DNA from: Gentiana macrophylla
Taxonomy: Eukaryota; Streptophyta; Magnoliopsida; Gentianales; Gentianaceae
DNA length: 64,000 nucleotides
Direction of reading: 5' to 3'
Assembly (NCBI GenBank): GCA_026214975.1
Contig: CM047817.1
Location: 54,122,246-54,186,245, forward strand
Shown piece by piece: positions 11,501 to 21,830 of the stretch (its first letter is position 1; every line of letters starts with the position of its first letter). A program made the translations under genes and the position numbers. Under the pieces are notes generated by a model. The model was not told where the DNA came from. It worked only from the letters and a program-made list of their open reading frames with translations, and did no database searches.

Positions 11501-12221
11501 CTTGTGCCATAGGTTACTTTTCCAGAAAACCATGGTTTCTTATTAGACGTCGGAGGGCTAATAGACCTGCTGCTGCCCTATTCTATGTTTTAAGCTGAGC
11601 TGCTTGGGACACCTGATATTAGCTTCTTGGAGGGTTGCTTGCCGAATAAATGCATCCATAACTACTAGTTGGTCCGCCCCTACTTTTTGGGTTGGATGAA
11701 ATCCAATTCTTTCAGGCCGTGGAGTCCGGATTTTTGTGTTCACCGTTGTTACCTTTCCACCGTCAGTATTTTGACCACCCTGGACATTTCTACCGCTGAT
11801 TGCTTACATGATTTAGGCATGATTGGGATCTTGAACAATCATAGTATGAGGCCCTTCTTCTAGTGCCAATTGACCATGATTGAAATCGTCTAATCAATAA
11901 TCCGGGCCGTGTTTCCTAGTGACAATGAATCAAGATAAAAAACTTAAAAATAACATGGAATGATGGGGTGGTTTGAGTTTTTTAGACAGAGCTTGGAATA
12001 GTGTTTATGCCAAATTTCCTATGTATCTTGTATAATGTCAGGAATCAAATCCCTTTGTAGTTCCTGGGATTGTTTATATAGAGGGTCATATGCACTAGGC
12101 ATGCCTGTGTCATATCAATATTGGACTCTATTTTCGTATCCCTCAAGGATTATATTTAACCGTGTCAATCCGTTCATTTTAGAAGATAATCACTGGGTTT
12201 AAACAATCGGATAAGAGCCGT
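11501..12221. other. Unassigned sequence between the Tat relic and chromo1
   Basis: This may contain further gag or leader remnants of the Tat relic (a weak minus-strand frame at 11558-11743), but nothing identifiable. The last bases before 12222 are the insertion site of chromo1; its target duplication cannot be checked because the other end of that element is truncated. Confidence 0.4.
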
Positions 12222-14142
12222 TGTAACATCCCGACTTTTCAGAAAGGGTTAAAAGGTAATTGGGTACTTTCACTATGACCTAATTATTATTTATCCTATT
12301 TAAAGTAATTAAAAAGGATTTAATTATTTTAAAAGGGGATTTAGTTATTTAATGATAGCTATTTAAGGAAAATAATCCCCAAAATTCTCTTATAATTTTA
12401 TCACGCAATTCTGAAAGAGAAAAAAAAAATGGCTACGCAAAACAGAAGAAAACAGAGGCAGAATTTGCTGGAAGCGGAGGAATGTAATCTTCAATTGTGT
12501 GGCTAATCCGTCAGGAATTAGGACGGACCGCAGAAGAAGGAAATCATCATCTCATCAAGACGATAGTTTCCATACAAACTTTTCTGAATTTCGTAAGTTT
12601 TCAGTTCGGCCCTAGTTTTTCGTAATCGTCGAGTTCGTTTCATCAAAAATTCGTATCATTTCCGTAACTCTGTTTTTCAGCCATTAGTAGTCAAAACGAT
12701 CGACTTAGAGCGTAGATTGTTCTAAAAATAGTTTTACAAGAAAAATATCCGGGTAATCTTCTGTTTAAAGAACTTTTTCATTTCGGGATTTTCAAGAAAT
12801 ATATGGTTTTTAGGGTTACCAGTTGATCAATTAGGTTTCGAGTTAAAGGCTTAGAAGTTCAGCATTTTCTTGAAGGTTTTGGATCGGTTTTGCTGGAAAT
12901 TAAGGTAAGAGGCTCTTCCTAATGAGTAATTATAGTTGTATAATAATAGGTTGAGTTCTAGCGTGTTTTGGTGTTGTTTGGAGATAGAATTCATGCTAAG
13001 TTGTAATTAATGAGATGTGATATGTTTTGGTATATTTCTGTTGATTTTTAAATTTCTATTTTTGATTCAATAACATTAATTAAACATAAACAAGCCTCGA
13101 TTGAGTTTCTAATGTGTTTGCTTCCGACACCGGACGTACTCTTAAAGAGAGTTGAAGTTTGGGATCGTCGGAAAGGCATGAAAGGGCTTGTGCTTTGATG
13201 AACTAGAGTTCATCAATGTCTGTTATGTGCTAGGCCTTGTCCGTGTCTTGTGGTCTAAGTACGAGAGTAAGATATGTGAGGGAGCTTACTTGAAAACACT
13301 TAGTTGGCTAGTTAATACAGAATAAAGTTACATATGTGGTAGTAAAAGCTAAAACGTCATTTATTCTCGGTTATACACTAATCCATATCGGCGTTGTGAT
13401 ACATTCATAAAAAGGTGAACAACGCTACTGGCTCAAAAGGCTGAAGGGTAGTGGAGGAAATTCATCGAACGTATATGCATACCGGGGAGATCCCGGGACT
13501 ATCGGTGCTAATCACTATAGTTGGGAAGTATATCTCGTGGTGGAATTTTCATCATGCATAGTGTCCTTGAGTAATGATGTAACCAAGATATGTTAAGATA
13601 GAAACTTATAGTCATGACATGTTGATGGACATTGAGTGAACCCTAGATTGAGTTGGTCTTATAAAGATAACTTAATAATTATAAAAGGAACCTTTACATT
13701 GTACAACTTAGTTATTCATTAGCTTCTCACTTTTACTAAGTAATTTGTACTTAACTCCTTTGCATTTTTTTTTGTATGCATTGTGGGGTGAGAAGACAAA
13801 CATGCTGACCACGAGTTTGTTGAGGACTATATGTTGAAGATTTTCGACAATGCTTTGTTTTACTTTTAATTCAAGACTTTGTAGACAAGTTGTACTTTCA
13901 AGAAACCGTACTTTGTAATCTGTGGAGAATCATTCTTGTAAGTTAATTATTTCCATCTTAAGAATGGTTACTTTCTATTCATAGTAGCATTTATGATTTG
14001 CCCGAGTCTTTTGGGATTCCGTTTGCTTTTATTTGATACGACGACGTAGAGGCTTGCATATAATATCAAATTTATTTAATGCTATACGCTCCGAACGTTC
14101 TCTTCCGGATAAGGACTCGGTATCCGGGAGCGGGCCGTTACA
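12222..14142 (+). mobile_element. 5' LTR of chromo1
   Basis: About 1.92 kb, starting TGTAACATCCCGAC and ending CGGGCCGTTACA, immediately followed by a primer-binding site at 14143. It is matched along its length by 29941-30317, 41579-42542 and 44052-44475, which reconstructs the interrupted 3' LTR. Its last 60 bp (CCGGATAAGGACTCGGTATC...) are also shared with the LTRs at 24701, 46070, 47948 and 54149, so all belong to one broad Tekay-type clade. Confidence 0.85.
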
Positions 14143-14157
14143 GTTGGTATCAGAGTG
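14143..14157 (+). other. Primer-binding site of chromo1 (initiator Met tRNA)
   Basis: GTTGGTATCAGAGTG follows the LTR end directly. TGGTATCAGAG is complementary to the 3' end of plant initiator methionine tRNA, the usual primer of Tekay-type and copia elements. Confidence 0.85.
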
Positions 14158-14225
14158 AAGCGTCCTTTCTTTCTTAGGCTTCTTCCCTCTATGATAAGAC
14201 TTCTTTAGACCTTTTAGAACCCTTC

Positions 14226-14420
14226 TGAAAGTTCAGAAATTTCCCTGTCATTCTCATTGATGTCTTACAATAATATATAATTACAAGGATGAAGTCTAGG
14301 CTACAAATCTGGGTATAATAAATATAAATGTTTGACTACTCTATATAAGGAATGTACCATAACTATGAGAATATTACAATTGAATAAAATATATACACAA
14401 TATATTTTTATACTCTAACA
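14226..14420 (-). mobile_element. 3' LTR of the copia element
   Basis: The 195-bp terminal repeat is TGTTAGAGTATAAAA...ACTTTCA on the minus strand. It is preceded on that strand by the purine tract GCGGGGGTG (about 14421-14429). The pol stop codon TAG (14415-14417) lies inside the first bases of this LTR. Confidence 0.9.
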
Positions 14421-15163
14421 CACCCCCGCAGTCGAAACGGGAGGTTCCCGCACGCTGAGACTGGCTCGAAAGTCTTCAAATAAAATTCTTGGAAGCCCTT
14501 TGGTAAAGATGTCCGCAATTTGGTAGCGAGAGGGGCCATGAAGGACACGAACTTGGCCAAGAGCAACCTTTTCACGTACAAAGTGAATGTCCATTTCAAT
14601 GTGCTTGGTTCGCTGATGCTGAACATGGTTACCGGATAGGTGTATTGCACTTACATTATCACAGTAGACCAATGTAGCCTTTTGAATCGGATGGTGGAGT
14701 TCAAGAAGAAGATTCTGAAGCCAACAGGATTCTGACACTACATTAGCGACGCCACGGTATTCGGCTTCAGCACTGGAGCATGACAAAGTGGGTTGATGCT
14801 CGGAGGACCAAGAGATGAGGTTGTCACCGAGAAATACGCAGTATCCGGAGGTAGAGCGACGAGTGGTGGGGCAACCACCCCAATCGGCATCAGTGTAAGA
14901 AACAAGTGCCGAAACCAAAGATTTGTAAAGGTGTAAACCAAAATCCAGTGTGCCTTGGAGGTAACGTAAAATGCGCTTAAGAGCATGCATGTGGTTATCT
15001 TTAGGGTCATGCATAGGCAGACGGATTTGTTGGACGGCGTAAGAAATGTCCGGCCTAGTAAATGTATGATATTGCAATGCACCAGCGAGGCTACGATAAT
15101 GGCTAGGATCAGCATACGAAGGCCCAGATGTAGAGAGTTTGGATTGAGTGTCCATGGGTGTGG
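14415..15163 (-). pseudogene. Copia RNase H (3' part of pol), separated from RT by an insertion
   Basis: This is the C-terminal part of the copia polyprotein, which removes RNA from RNA-DNA hybrids during reverse transcription. It reads SYADPSHYRSLAGALQY, then TRPDISYAVQQ, TDADWGG (catalytic Asp), SSAEAEYRG (catalytic Glu), CDNVSAIHLS (Asp), the TKHIEMDIHFVRE motif and the IADIFTKGLP end typical of the family. The open frame continues upstream into the Athila-like LTR at 15164, so it has lost its own start. The upstream half of the same polyprotein resumes at 19813. Confidence 0.9.
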
Positions 15164-16641
15164 TGTCATGGATTTTATCTAATGAAAACAACAAGTAATA
15201 AATTTATAAATCCGGTATTCCCCAAGTGTAGGGATCGTAGTACAGCGATTAATACCGGAGTCGATCACAGGGAATCGGGGTATCTAGTTCATTAATTTTC
15301 CTAAGATTGATACTATTATTATTAAACATAATATAATAGAACGAAAAGATAAATGAATGAGAGGATTGTCACCCAAAGCCAGAAACGATAATTGCAAACT
15401 TAAATTTAAAATAACTAATTCTATTAACTAAAAAGAAAGCAAACTTCTAAGAAAACAACGAAGAACAAGGCACAAAGATAATTTCAATTAATTTTAACGA
15501 GGAACAAGCACTGATCCACCTATCTCGCAACTCTCAATTTCTACCCTAGATCGTTTAGTGAAGATTTAATAAAGATGTGGTTCACCTATCAAAGGTATGA
15601 ATTTCTACTCTCGTAGATAATTCGCCTATTAATCTCTATCTTTCGATCTTAAAGATTAACGCTTCCATAACAAGGTGTAAGATTTCTCAATCTAGCAACC
15701 TAGAAATTCAACCTAATCAACTCTCGTTATTTTTAGGTTAAAAGTCCAATCTTTACTACGGTGATCTAGGTCTAACAACGATTTTCATCAAACGTTAAAC
15801 ATCACAGAGCAACAATCCATCGATATAATTGCATAACAATATAAAAGCATAATAAAGATACAAGCTTTAATAAAACTCACAAAACAAATCCAAAGAAGAA
15901 ATCAAGTTGATGCTCGATCGGCTTCACAAGCTTGTTCAAAACGCTTAGCCTCTATCCATCGTTGGAATACAAATCATATAAATAAAAAAGAAGATAAAAA
16001 GATGTTTATGATGGCGGGAAAACGCAGCTAGGGCGCCCCCAAGGGGCCTGGGCGGCCATGGATTGAATTGGGTGTCTTTAGGGTTGGAAAAACGCGTCTG
16101 TATATAGATAGGGAAAGTAAGTCGGTTTTCAGCATGTCGGCCGTGGACGCCCGTCCGGAATTGTGGACGCTCGTCCAGCTGCTCTGGATGCTAGGGCAGA
16201 CGCTCGTTCACTCAGCGTCCAAACTCTCTGTTCAAAAATCTCATCCTGGACGCCAGTCCAGACTGGACGGGACTTGGACGCCAGTCCACCCTGGACGCTA
16301 GTTCAGTCCCTTTTTCTTCCAAATTCATCTTGATCTTCATTCCAACTTCATCTCTATCTATTTCCTTCCATGCAAATCATCACTTGAACATCTTTTAAGC
16401 TCCTTTCACCTCATGCAAGCGTACCTACATCACGATAAAAACATGCAAAATGTAACATCTTACATCTAAAGATATTTATCCAATAAAATCACATAATTAG
16501 CTCGATTTTGCACTTTAATACTTCTAAAACTCATTTTCTCTATATTTCAATATAAAGCTCGATTTCTATGAGAAACATACGAATATGGAGAGAATTGTTA
16601 CAAAATATATCCTTATAAAACGTATAAAATCACCCTTAACA
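15164..16641 (-). mobile_element. 3' LTR of the non-autonomous Athila-like element
   Basis: This 1,478-bp LTR starts on the minus strand with TGTTAAGGGTGATTTTATAC at 16641, right after the purine tract. It contains a TATA box (CTATATA, 16101-16107) and, just upstream of it, a GC-rich array of GGACG/CGTCC motifs (about 16148-16310). It ends at 15164 with ...AATCCATGACA. Confidence 0.85.
16148..16310. repeat. GC-rich GGACG...CGTCC motif array upstream of the LTR TATA box
   Basis: Repeated quasi-palindromes: GGACGCCCGTCC, GGACGCTCGTCC, GACGCTCGTTC, GGACGCCAGTCC and GGACGCCAGTCC again, around the conserved spacer AACTCTCTGTTCAAAAATC. In the 5' LTR copy (19287-19465) one unit is replaced by an unrelated stretch of about 40 bp containing the palindrome CCTTGATCAAGG. 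Confidence 0.75.
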
Positions 16642-17090
16642 ACTCCCCACACACTTAGCTTTTGCTCGTCCCGAGCAAAACAAAACATAATCAAAACTCG
16701 AGACATATAAACATTTATGCAACCATAAAGCATTTTCAATAGTTTAGAGGTTCACCCAATTGTGTGTTCATAGCCATAATAAATTTCCACTAAATCCATA
16801 CTAGAAATTGATTCAAGCAAAACTAGCCAACATCCCATTTAGATCAGAAATATAAAAACGATTATAACATGCACCTCACAAAACATACATATTCGAAAAA
16901 TAATAAGGAGTATTTAAAATATTTCCGACATACTTAGAGGATAATCCCTACAACATATCTTTCAGTTTATACTGGGGATAGTTTGAAGATAACTACGGGT
17001 TTTCACCCTTCTTTTCACATTACCATTTGCTAATTTTTCTTAAAGTTCTCTTAATTACACACGTATAGCATATGCCCTCATTCCCAGCAA

Positions 17091-17191
17091 TAGGACGTTT
17101 CGTGATAACACCCTAGCTAGACTACTATCATCAGGCAGTCGGGAGCTATTAAACCTCATAGTGGTATAGGACATTTCGTGATAATGCCCTA
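17091..17191. repeat. Pair of conserved TAGGA...CCTA hairpins
   Basis: Two short stem-loops (17091-17115 and 17167-17191) share the loop TCGTGAT. The second pairs TAGGACAT with ATGCCCTA, leaving only one A-C mismatch. The same pair occurs at 32336-32449 in the coding Athila. Confidence 0.55.
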
Positions 17192-18264
17192 CCGCACTCA
17201 AATCATTGGCAGCTACTTCCGACACTTCTATATATATATATATAATTCATATTATTCATCTTAGATTGGTATACAAACCTTAAATTATATCCCTCCTATC
17301 ACATTCAAACCTTCAGATATTCACAGTATGTCATACTTTAATTCTAAACACAACCTATTAAAATTTTCAAAATTCGTATGTAAGCGAAGAATCATGCGAT
17401 AATCATCAAAAATCTCTAATCAAATGGGCATAGCTTTAAAATATAGCTCATCATTTACTATGGCACGTGAAAAATAGTGTTGGGTGAAACATCTAAATTT
17501 ACTAAATATGCAAAATAATGCACCAATGATATAAAAACTCAAATAAAGATATGCCTTTGCTCACTTTGGACAAAGCAAAAATTTAGCACTTTTTCATAGA
17601 AATATAATAGTATGGCAAATGAATGTAGATACATAAAACCATTCCCCTCCCCCACACTTAAATTACAACATGTCCTCATGTTGTGCAGAATTAAAGAAAA
17701 GATAAAGTACTTAGCTGATTTGGTAATGATATGAAGATTGGCTGAAGAAGGATAGATAATCGATCCGCGTTTCCGAGGCACGAGATGTCATAGGTATTCC
17801 TCTCCATATTCACTTCCAAGGCTAGCTTAACAAAAACAACTAAAAAAATACATGTACCACTTGAAAAACATGGCAGCATCTCGGGGAACACGGGGGAATA
17901 TACCATGGCAAAAATAATTATAGACAAGAAATAAGCACATGATATAGTGGCTCAGATGGAAAAATCACCACACAGGGAAAGTACAGGACACCTAAGCGTC
18001 AAAAATAAAGCCACATAAGCTTTACAATACAAATAAGGTCCCACATGTGCATAAAGGACTAAGGATAGAGGACACTACAAAGTAGCAGGGCTAGGTGCAC
18101 TAAAAAGATAAATAAAAAAATAAAAAGAAAAAAAACAGAATAAAATACAATGCAACTAAATGATATGCAACTATACTAAAAAGGCAAAACGAAAATAAAG
18201 AAAATAAACTAGCCCAACTAATTCCATAGATGTCGCCCTAATCGAAGCACGGTCAAAAATATAA

Positions 18265-18347
18265 ACGTCTACTCAATAACGCCACAGAAGCGTAACAAAA
18301 TTCGACTATGCAAAGCCACAGAAGCTTGCCATGTGAAGTGTAGACGT
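18265..18347. repeat. Long-arm inverted repeat ACGTCTAC/GTAGACGT
   Basis: Perfect 8-bp arms at 18265-18272 and 18340-18347 enclose 67 bp that includes two GCCACAGAAGC repeats. A related inverted repeat (CGTCTAC/GTAGACG) follows at 18727-18733 and 18784-18790. Both are followed by a similar CGCGCC/TGCC edge. Confidence 0.5.
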
Positions 18348-18813
18348 GCCTTTAACAACCCTAACACCCTAGATAGACGGCAAAAGGAACAGCATAAGTC
18401 AAATTTGAATCACATCTAGCTAGGTGAATTACTCAACATGGATTGCAATAGAAGGAAAGAAAACCATAACGGTGAAAGAACAGGACATCTACGCATATAT
18501 AAAGGCCACAGAGGCTCACATGGAAAAGAAGTGATAGAGATTTTTTCAGATTAAGCTCTTATAAAGATGGAACATATACATGGAACATTACAAAATAGTA
18601 AGGCTATGTGCAACTACATGAAAATATATTACAATGCAATCTACATGATATGCAATTAAATGATATGCAAAAATAAAAGAAAGAAAACTAGCCCACTCAT
18701 TTGCAACACGACAAGTCTATAATAAACGTCTACCAAATAATGACAGTTTACGATAAACGACAGTACTATTCATTACATGCAGTGTAGACGCGCCTTGAGA
18801 CTCATCAAAGGTG

Positions 18814-19054
18814 ATAGCATTATGGAGAACCAACAGTTAGCTATACTAAACAGATATAACTCATAAGCCAAAGATAGTAGCAACGGAAAACCGACAGTAG
18901 CTACCCATATGAGCTACAAAAATAACAAGAAAGCACATAGGTCTCAAAGCTCACAAGATTCATCACAATGATATGTAGCATACGGAAACCGACATTAGCT
19001 ACTAAATAACAATAAGAACAGTTATAGCATACGAGAACCGACATTAACTATAAC
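18814..19054. repeat. Four hairpin units with paired changes in their arms
   Basis: Four units at 18814-18844, 18877-18904, 18975-19002 and 19021-19054 share a core of the form ACGG-AAA-CCGAC between complementary arms. The arms are ATAGC/GCTAT, GTAGC/GCTAC, GTAGC/GCTAC and GTTATAG/CTATAAC. The inner stem changes from CGG/CCG to TGG/CCA in the first unit, keeping pairing. This looks like a tandemly amplified structured element. Confidence 0.6.
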
Positions 19055-19192
19055 ATGCATAGATGAATCATCAATTATTTAACATGGATCCGTAGATGGA
19101 TAGAACATCTACGTAAAAATAATTAGCCACAGAAGCTCATATGAAAGTATCCACGTCAAATAATTAGCCACAGAAGCTCATATGAAGCTCAT

Positions 19193-19807
19193 ATGGGCGG
19201 CCAGGGATTGAATTGTGTGTCTTTAGTGTTGGAAAAACGCGTCTATATATAGATAGGGAAAGTAAGTCGGTTTTCAGCATGTCGGCCGTGGACGCCCGTC
19301 CGGAATTGTGGACGCTCGTCCAGCTGCTCTGGATGCTAGAGCAGACGCTCGTTCACTCAGCGTCCAAACTCTCTGTTCAAAAATCTCATCCCGGGCGCTT
19401 GATCCAATATTCGAGGCCTTGATCAAGGCGAGACGAGACTTGGACGCCAGTCCACCCTGGAGGCTAGTTCAGTCCTTTTTTCTTCCAAATTCATCTTGAT
19501 CTTCATTCCAACTTCATCTTTATCTCTTTCCTTCCATGCAAATCATCACTTGAACATCTTTTAAGCTCCTTTCACCTCATGCAAGCGTACCTACATCACG
19601 ATAAAAATATGCAAAATGTAACATCTTACATCTAAAGATATTTATCCAATAAAATCACATAATTAGCTCGATTTTTCACTTTAATACTTATAAAACTCAT
19701 TTGCTCAATATTTCAATATAAAGCTCGATTTCTATGAGAAACATATGAATATGGAGATAATCGTTACAAAATATATCCTTATAAAACGTATAAAATCACC
19801 CTTAACA
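19193..19807 (-). mobile_element. Truncated 5' LTR of the non-autonomous Athila-like element
   Basis: Matches 16049-16641 closely, starting TGTTAAGG at 19807 on the minus strand. About 870 bp of the LTR end and the primer-binding site are missing: the LTR breaks off at GGGCGGCC and joins internal GCTCATATG repeats. TATA box and GC-rich array are kept. Confidence 0.85.
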
Positions 19808-19812
19808 TGTGG

Positions 19813-20674
19813 AAACAGGTTTACAAGATTGCATGCTGGCACACTCAAGAATTTCTTCAACATATTTTCTCTGATTAAGAAATAAACCCCTGGAATGACG
19901 TGTTACGGAAATACCCAGAAAATAGCTGAGAGGCCCGAGATCCTTCATAGCGAATTCGGAGGCAAGAAGTGCCATAATAGATTGACGCAGTCTGTCTGAA
20001 GTGGCAGTGAGGATAATATCATCGACATATAAGAGAATGTAAGCCATGTCATTGCCATTGCGATAGATGAACAAGGAATGATCAGACTTGCTATGTGAGA
20101 ACCCGATGGAAAAGACATATTCAGCAAACCGTTGATACCAAGCATGAGGTGCATGTTTTTGGCCATAGAGAGATTTCTTTAGCCGACACACATAATCTGG
20201 ATGTCGGGGATCCTGAAAACCCATTGGTTGGTGCATATACATGGTTTCATTAAGGTGTCCATGTAAGAACGCATTTTTGACATCCAGTTGATCAATGGAA
20301 CACGATTTAGATAATGCCAGGCTAAGAACAATCCGGATTGTTGCGGGTTTGACCACCGGACTGAACGTTTCATCACAATCCACGCCAACTTGTTGAGATC
20401 TGCCATCACCTACAAGACGAGCTTTGTGCCGCTCAAAAGAACCGTCAGTGCATTTTTTAATTCAAAATATCCACATAGAGCGAATAATATTAACATTGGG
20501 TGGGCGAGGCACGAGATCCCACATCCTATTTTTAATAAGAGCATTAAATTCGTCGGTCATGGCTGCTTTCCAATTCGGGTCAGACAAGGCTGCATGTGGG
20601 TTACGAGGAAGAGGAGATGGGACGACGGAGGTGGATAAATTATATTGTTGTTTGGGCCTAAATATCAAATTCAT
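19813..20674 (-). pseudogene. Copia reverse transcriptase domain, frameshifted
   Basis: The copia RT copies element RNA into cDNA. Starting near 20640: NPHAALSDPNWKAAMTDEF and NRMWDLVPRPP (RT entry motif), then a frame change near 20385-20460, then DETFSPVVKPATIRIVLSLA, LDVKNAFLHGHL, KSLYGQKHAPHAWYQ and the catalytic LLYVDDIIL, ending with MKDLGPLSYFLGI and CKPVST. It stops at the TGTGG target duplication of the Athila-like insert, and the same polyprotein continues at 15163. All catalytic residues seen are intact, but the frame is broken. Confidence 0.92.
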
Positions 20675-21830
20675 GGCTCGTGTAGTAATGGTCCGGAAAG
20701 GGGCTGGTGGGTCAGCAACTGGCTGAGGAGGCGTGTTGGGCCTGGGGAGGCGTGTTGGGCCTGAGGAAGCGTGTTGGGCTTGGGTGAGGGAGTAGCTTGG
20801 CTGGAGGTTGGACTGGAAGTGTGTGAAGGAGAAGTTGTGGGCTGGGTTTGCTGTATGTCAACGGGTTGGGCTGAAGAATTGTCATGACGGGCCTGGTCCA
20901 TAGGCTGGAGATTTAGAAGGATAAAAGGATACATGCTATGATCGAGGAAGTCATAATGTGCTGGGGCTGGGGAGTGGATTTTTGTAAAAGGGAATTGTGA
21001 CTCGTCAAAAATAACATGACGCGATATAAATATTTTGCGGCTAGAGAAATCATAACATTTATATCCACGATGATTGGAAGGGTACCCTAAAAATACACAC
21101 GGGGTGGAACGAGAGTGAAGTTTGTGAATAGTGGTGGACGGATGAAGAGGATAACAAAGACACCCAAAAACGCGTAAGTGTGCATAAGAAGGATCATGGT
21201 GAAATAAAATTTGAGTGGGGGACTTATAGTCGAAGGACTTTTGTGGGAGAATATTTAGGAGGTAGGTGGCCATTTCAAGAGCGTGATGCCAAAAAGAGGG
21301 AGGGACGGAGGCATGGGCAAGAAGGCAACGTATTAAATTATTTATGGTGCGTAGTTTTCGTTCGGATTTGCCATTTTGTGGAGAGGTGTGAGGGCATGAG
21401 AAGCGAAAGGTAAGGCCGGAGTGGGTGCAAAACGTTTTGAAGGAGCCGTTATCGAATTCTTTACCATTGTCACATTGAAAACATTTGATATTTACCACAA
21501 ATTGAGTTTTAACATACGCACTAAACGTTGAGAAAATAGGAAAAACTTGAGATTTTTGGCCAATAGGGAAAGTCCATAAATAACGTGAATAATCGTCGAG
21601 AAAAATAAAATAATATCTATGCCCAGTAGAACTCAAAATTGGAGATGTCCATAAATCACTGTGTATAATATCAAAAGGAATCAACACACTAGTAACTGAA
21701 GCGGAAAAAGGTAGTTTAACATGTTTTCACAACACACAAGATGCACAAACAGAAGAGGGAGAGGAATGAGTGCAGTCAATAAATTTATTAGTAATGAGAG
21801 AGCGTAAAACAGGTGCGCCCGGATGACCTA
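20671..21830 (-). pseudogene. Copia integrase, with one nonsense codon
   Basis: Inserts the cDNA into the genome. The pre-integrase part around 21700-21830 (LWHDRLGHPGAPVLRSL) contains the HHCC-type zinc region. A TGA near 21737 replaces a Cys codon in CASCVL-x-KHVKLPF. The catalytic core reads IIHSDLWTSP (Asp), FQCDNGKEFDN (Asp) and NGKSERKLRTINN (Glu), followed by YLLNILPQKSF and RVFGCLCYPLHP. The Ser/Pro/Gln-rich end around 20700-20850 includes a short tandem repeat. A frame change at about 20671 separates it from RT, and another near 21860 from gag-protease. Confidence 0.92.

Larger units (their letters stand above)
16642..19192 (-). mobile_element. Non-coding internal region of the Athila-like element
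   Basis: No gag or pol. Beginning at the 3' LTR side: a polypurine tract (minus strand, 16642-16665); an AT-rich stretch; conserved blocks at about 16935-16995 and 17090-17225 shared with the coding Athila; and a (TA)n run at about 17230. A tract TCTCGGGGAACACGGGGG at 17880-17897 is also shared with two other Athila relatives. A repeat-rich part (about 17970-19190) holds GCCACAGAAGCTCATATG-like units and several hairpins. Weak frames at 17539-17927 are Phe/Leu-rich and probably not protein-coding. Confidence 0.7.
15164..19807 (-). mobile_element. Non-autonomous Athila-like element inserted in the copia (TSD TGTGG)
   Basis: Perfect target duplication TGTGG at 15159-15163 and 19808-19812. The minus-strand layout is a truncated 5' LTR (19193-19807), a non-coding internal region (16642-19192), a polypurine tract and a full 3' LTR (15164-16641). 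LTR ends are TGTTAAGG and CATGACA on the minus strand, as in the Athila-type LTRs elsewhere in the window. Conserved stretches of its internal region recur in the 3' non-coding part of the coding Athila (31913-33590), so it is a deletion derivative of a relative. It carries no gag or pol. Confidence 0.88.

Noticed and set aside
14143..14225. A possible tRNA gene around TGGTATCAGAG
   Set aside because: Only the primer-binding site is present; there is no cloverleaf or internal promoter boxes.
17539..17927. Overlapping minus-strand frames in the Athila-like internal region, one with YSPVFPEM-like residues echoed at 44472
   Set aside because: The shared DNA block explains the peptide similarity. 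The frames differ otherwise and are hydrophobic by composition.
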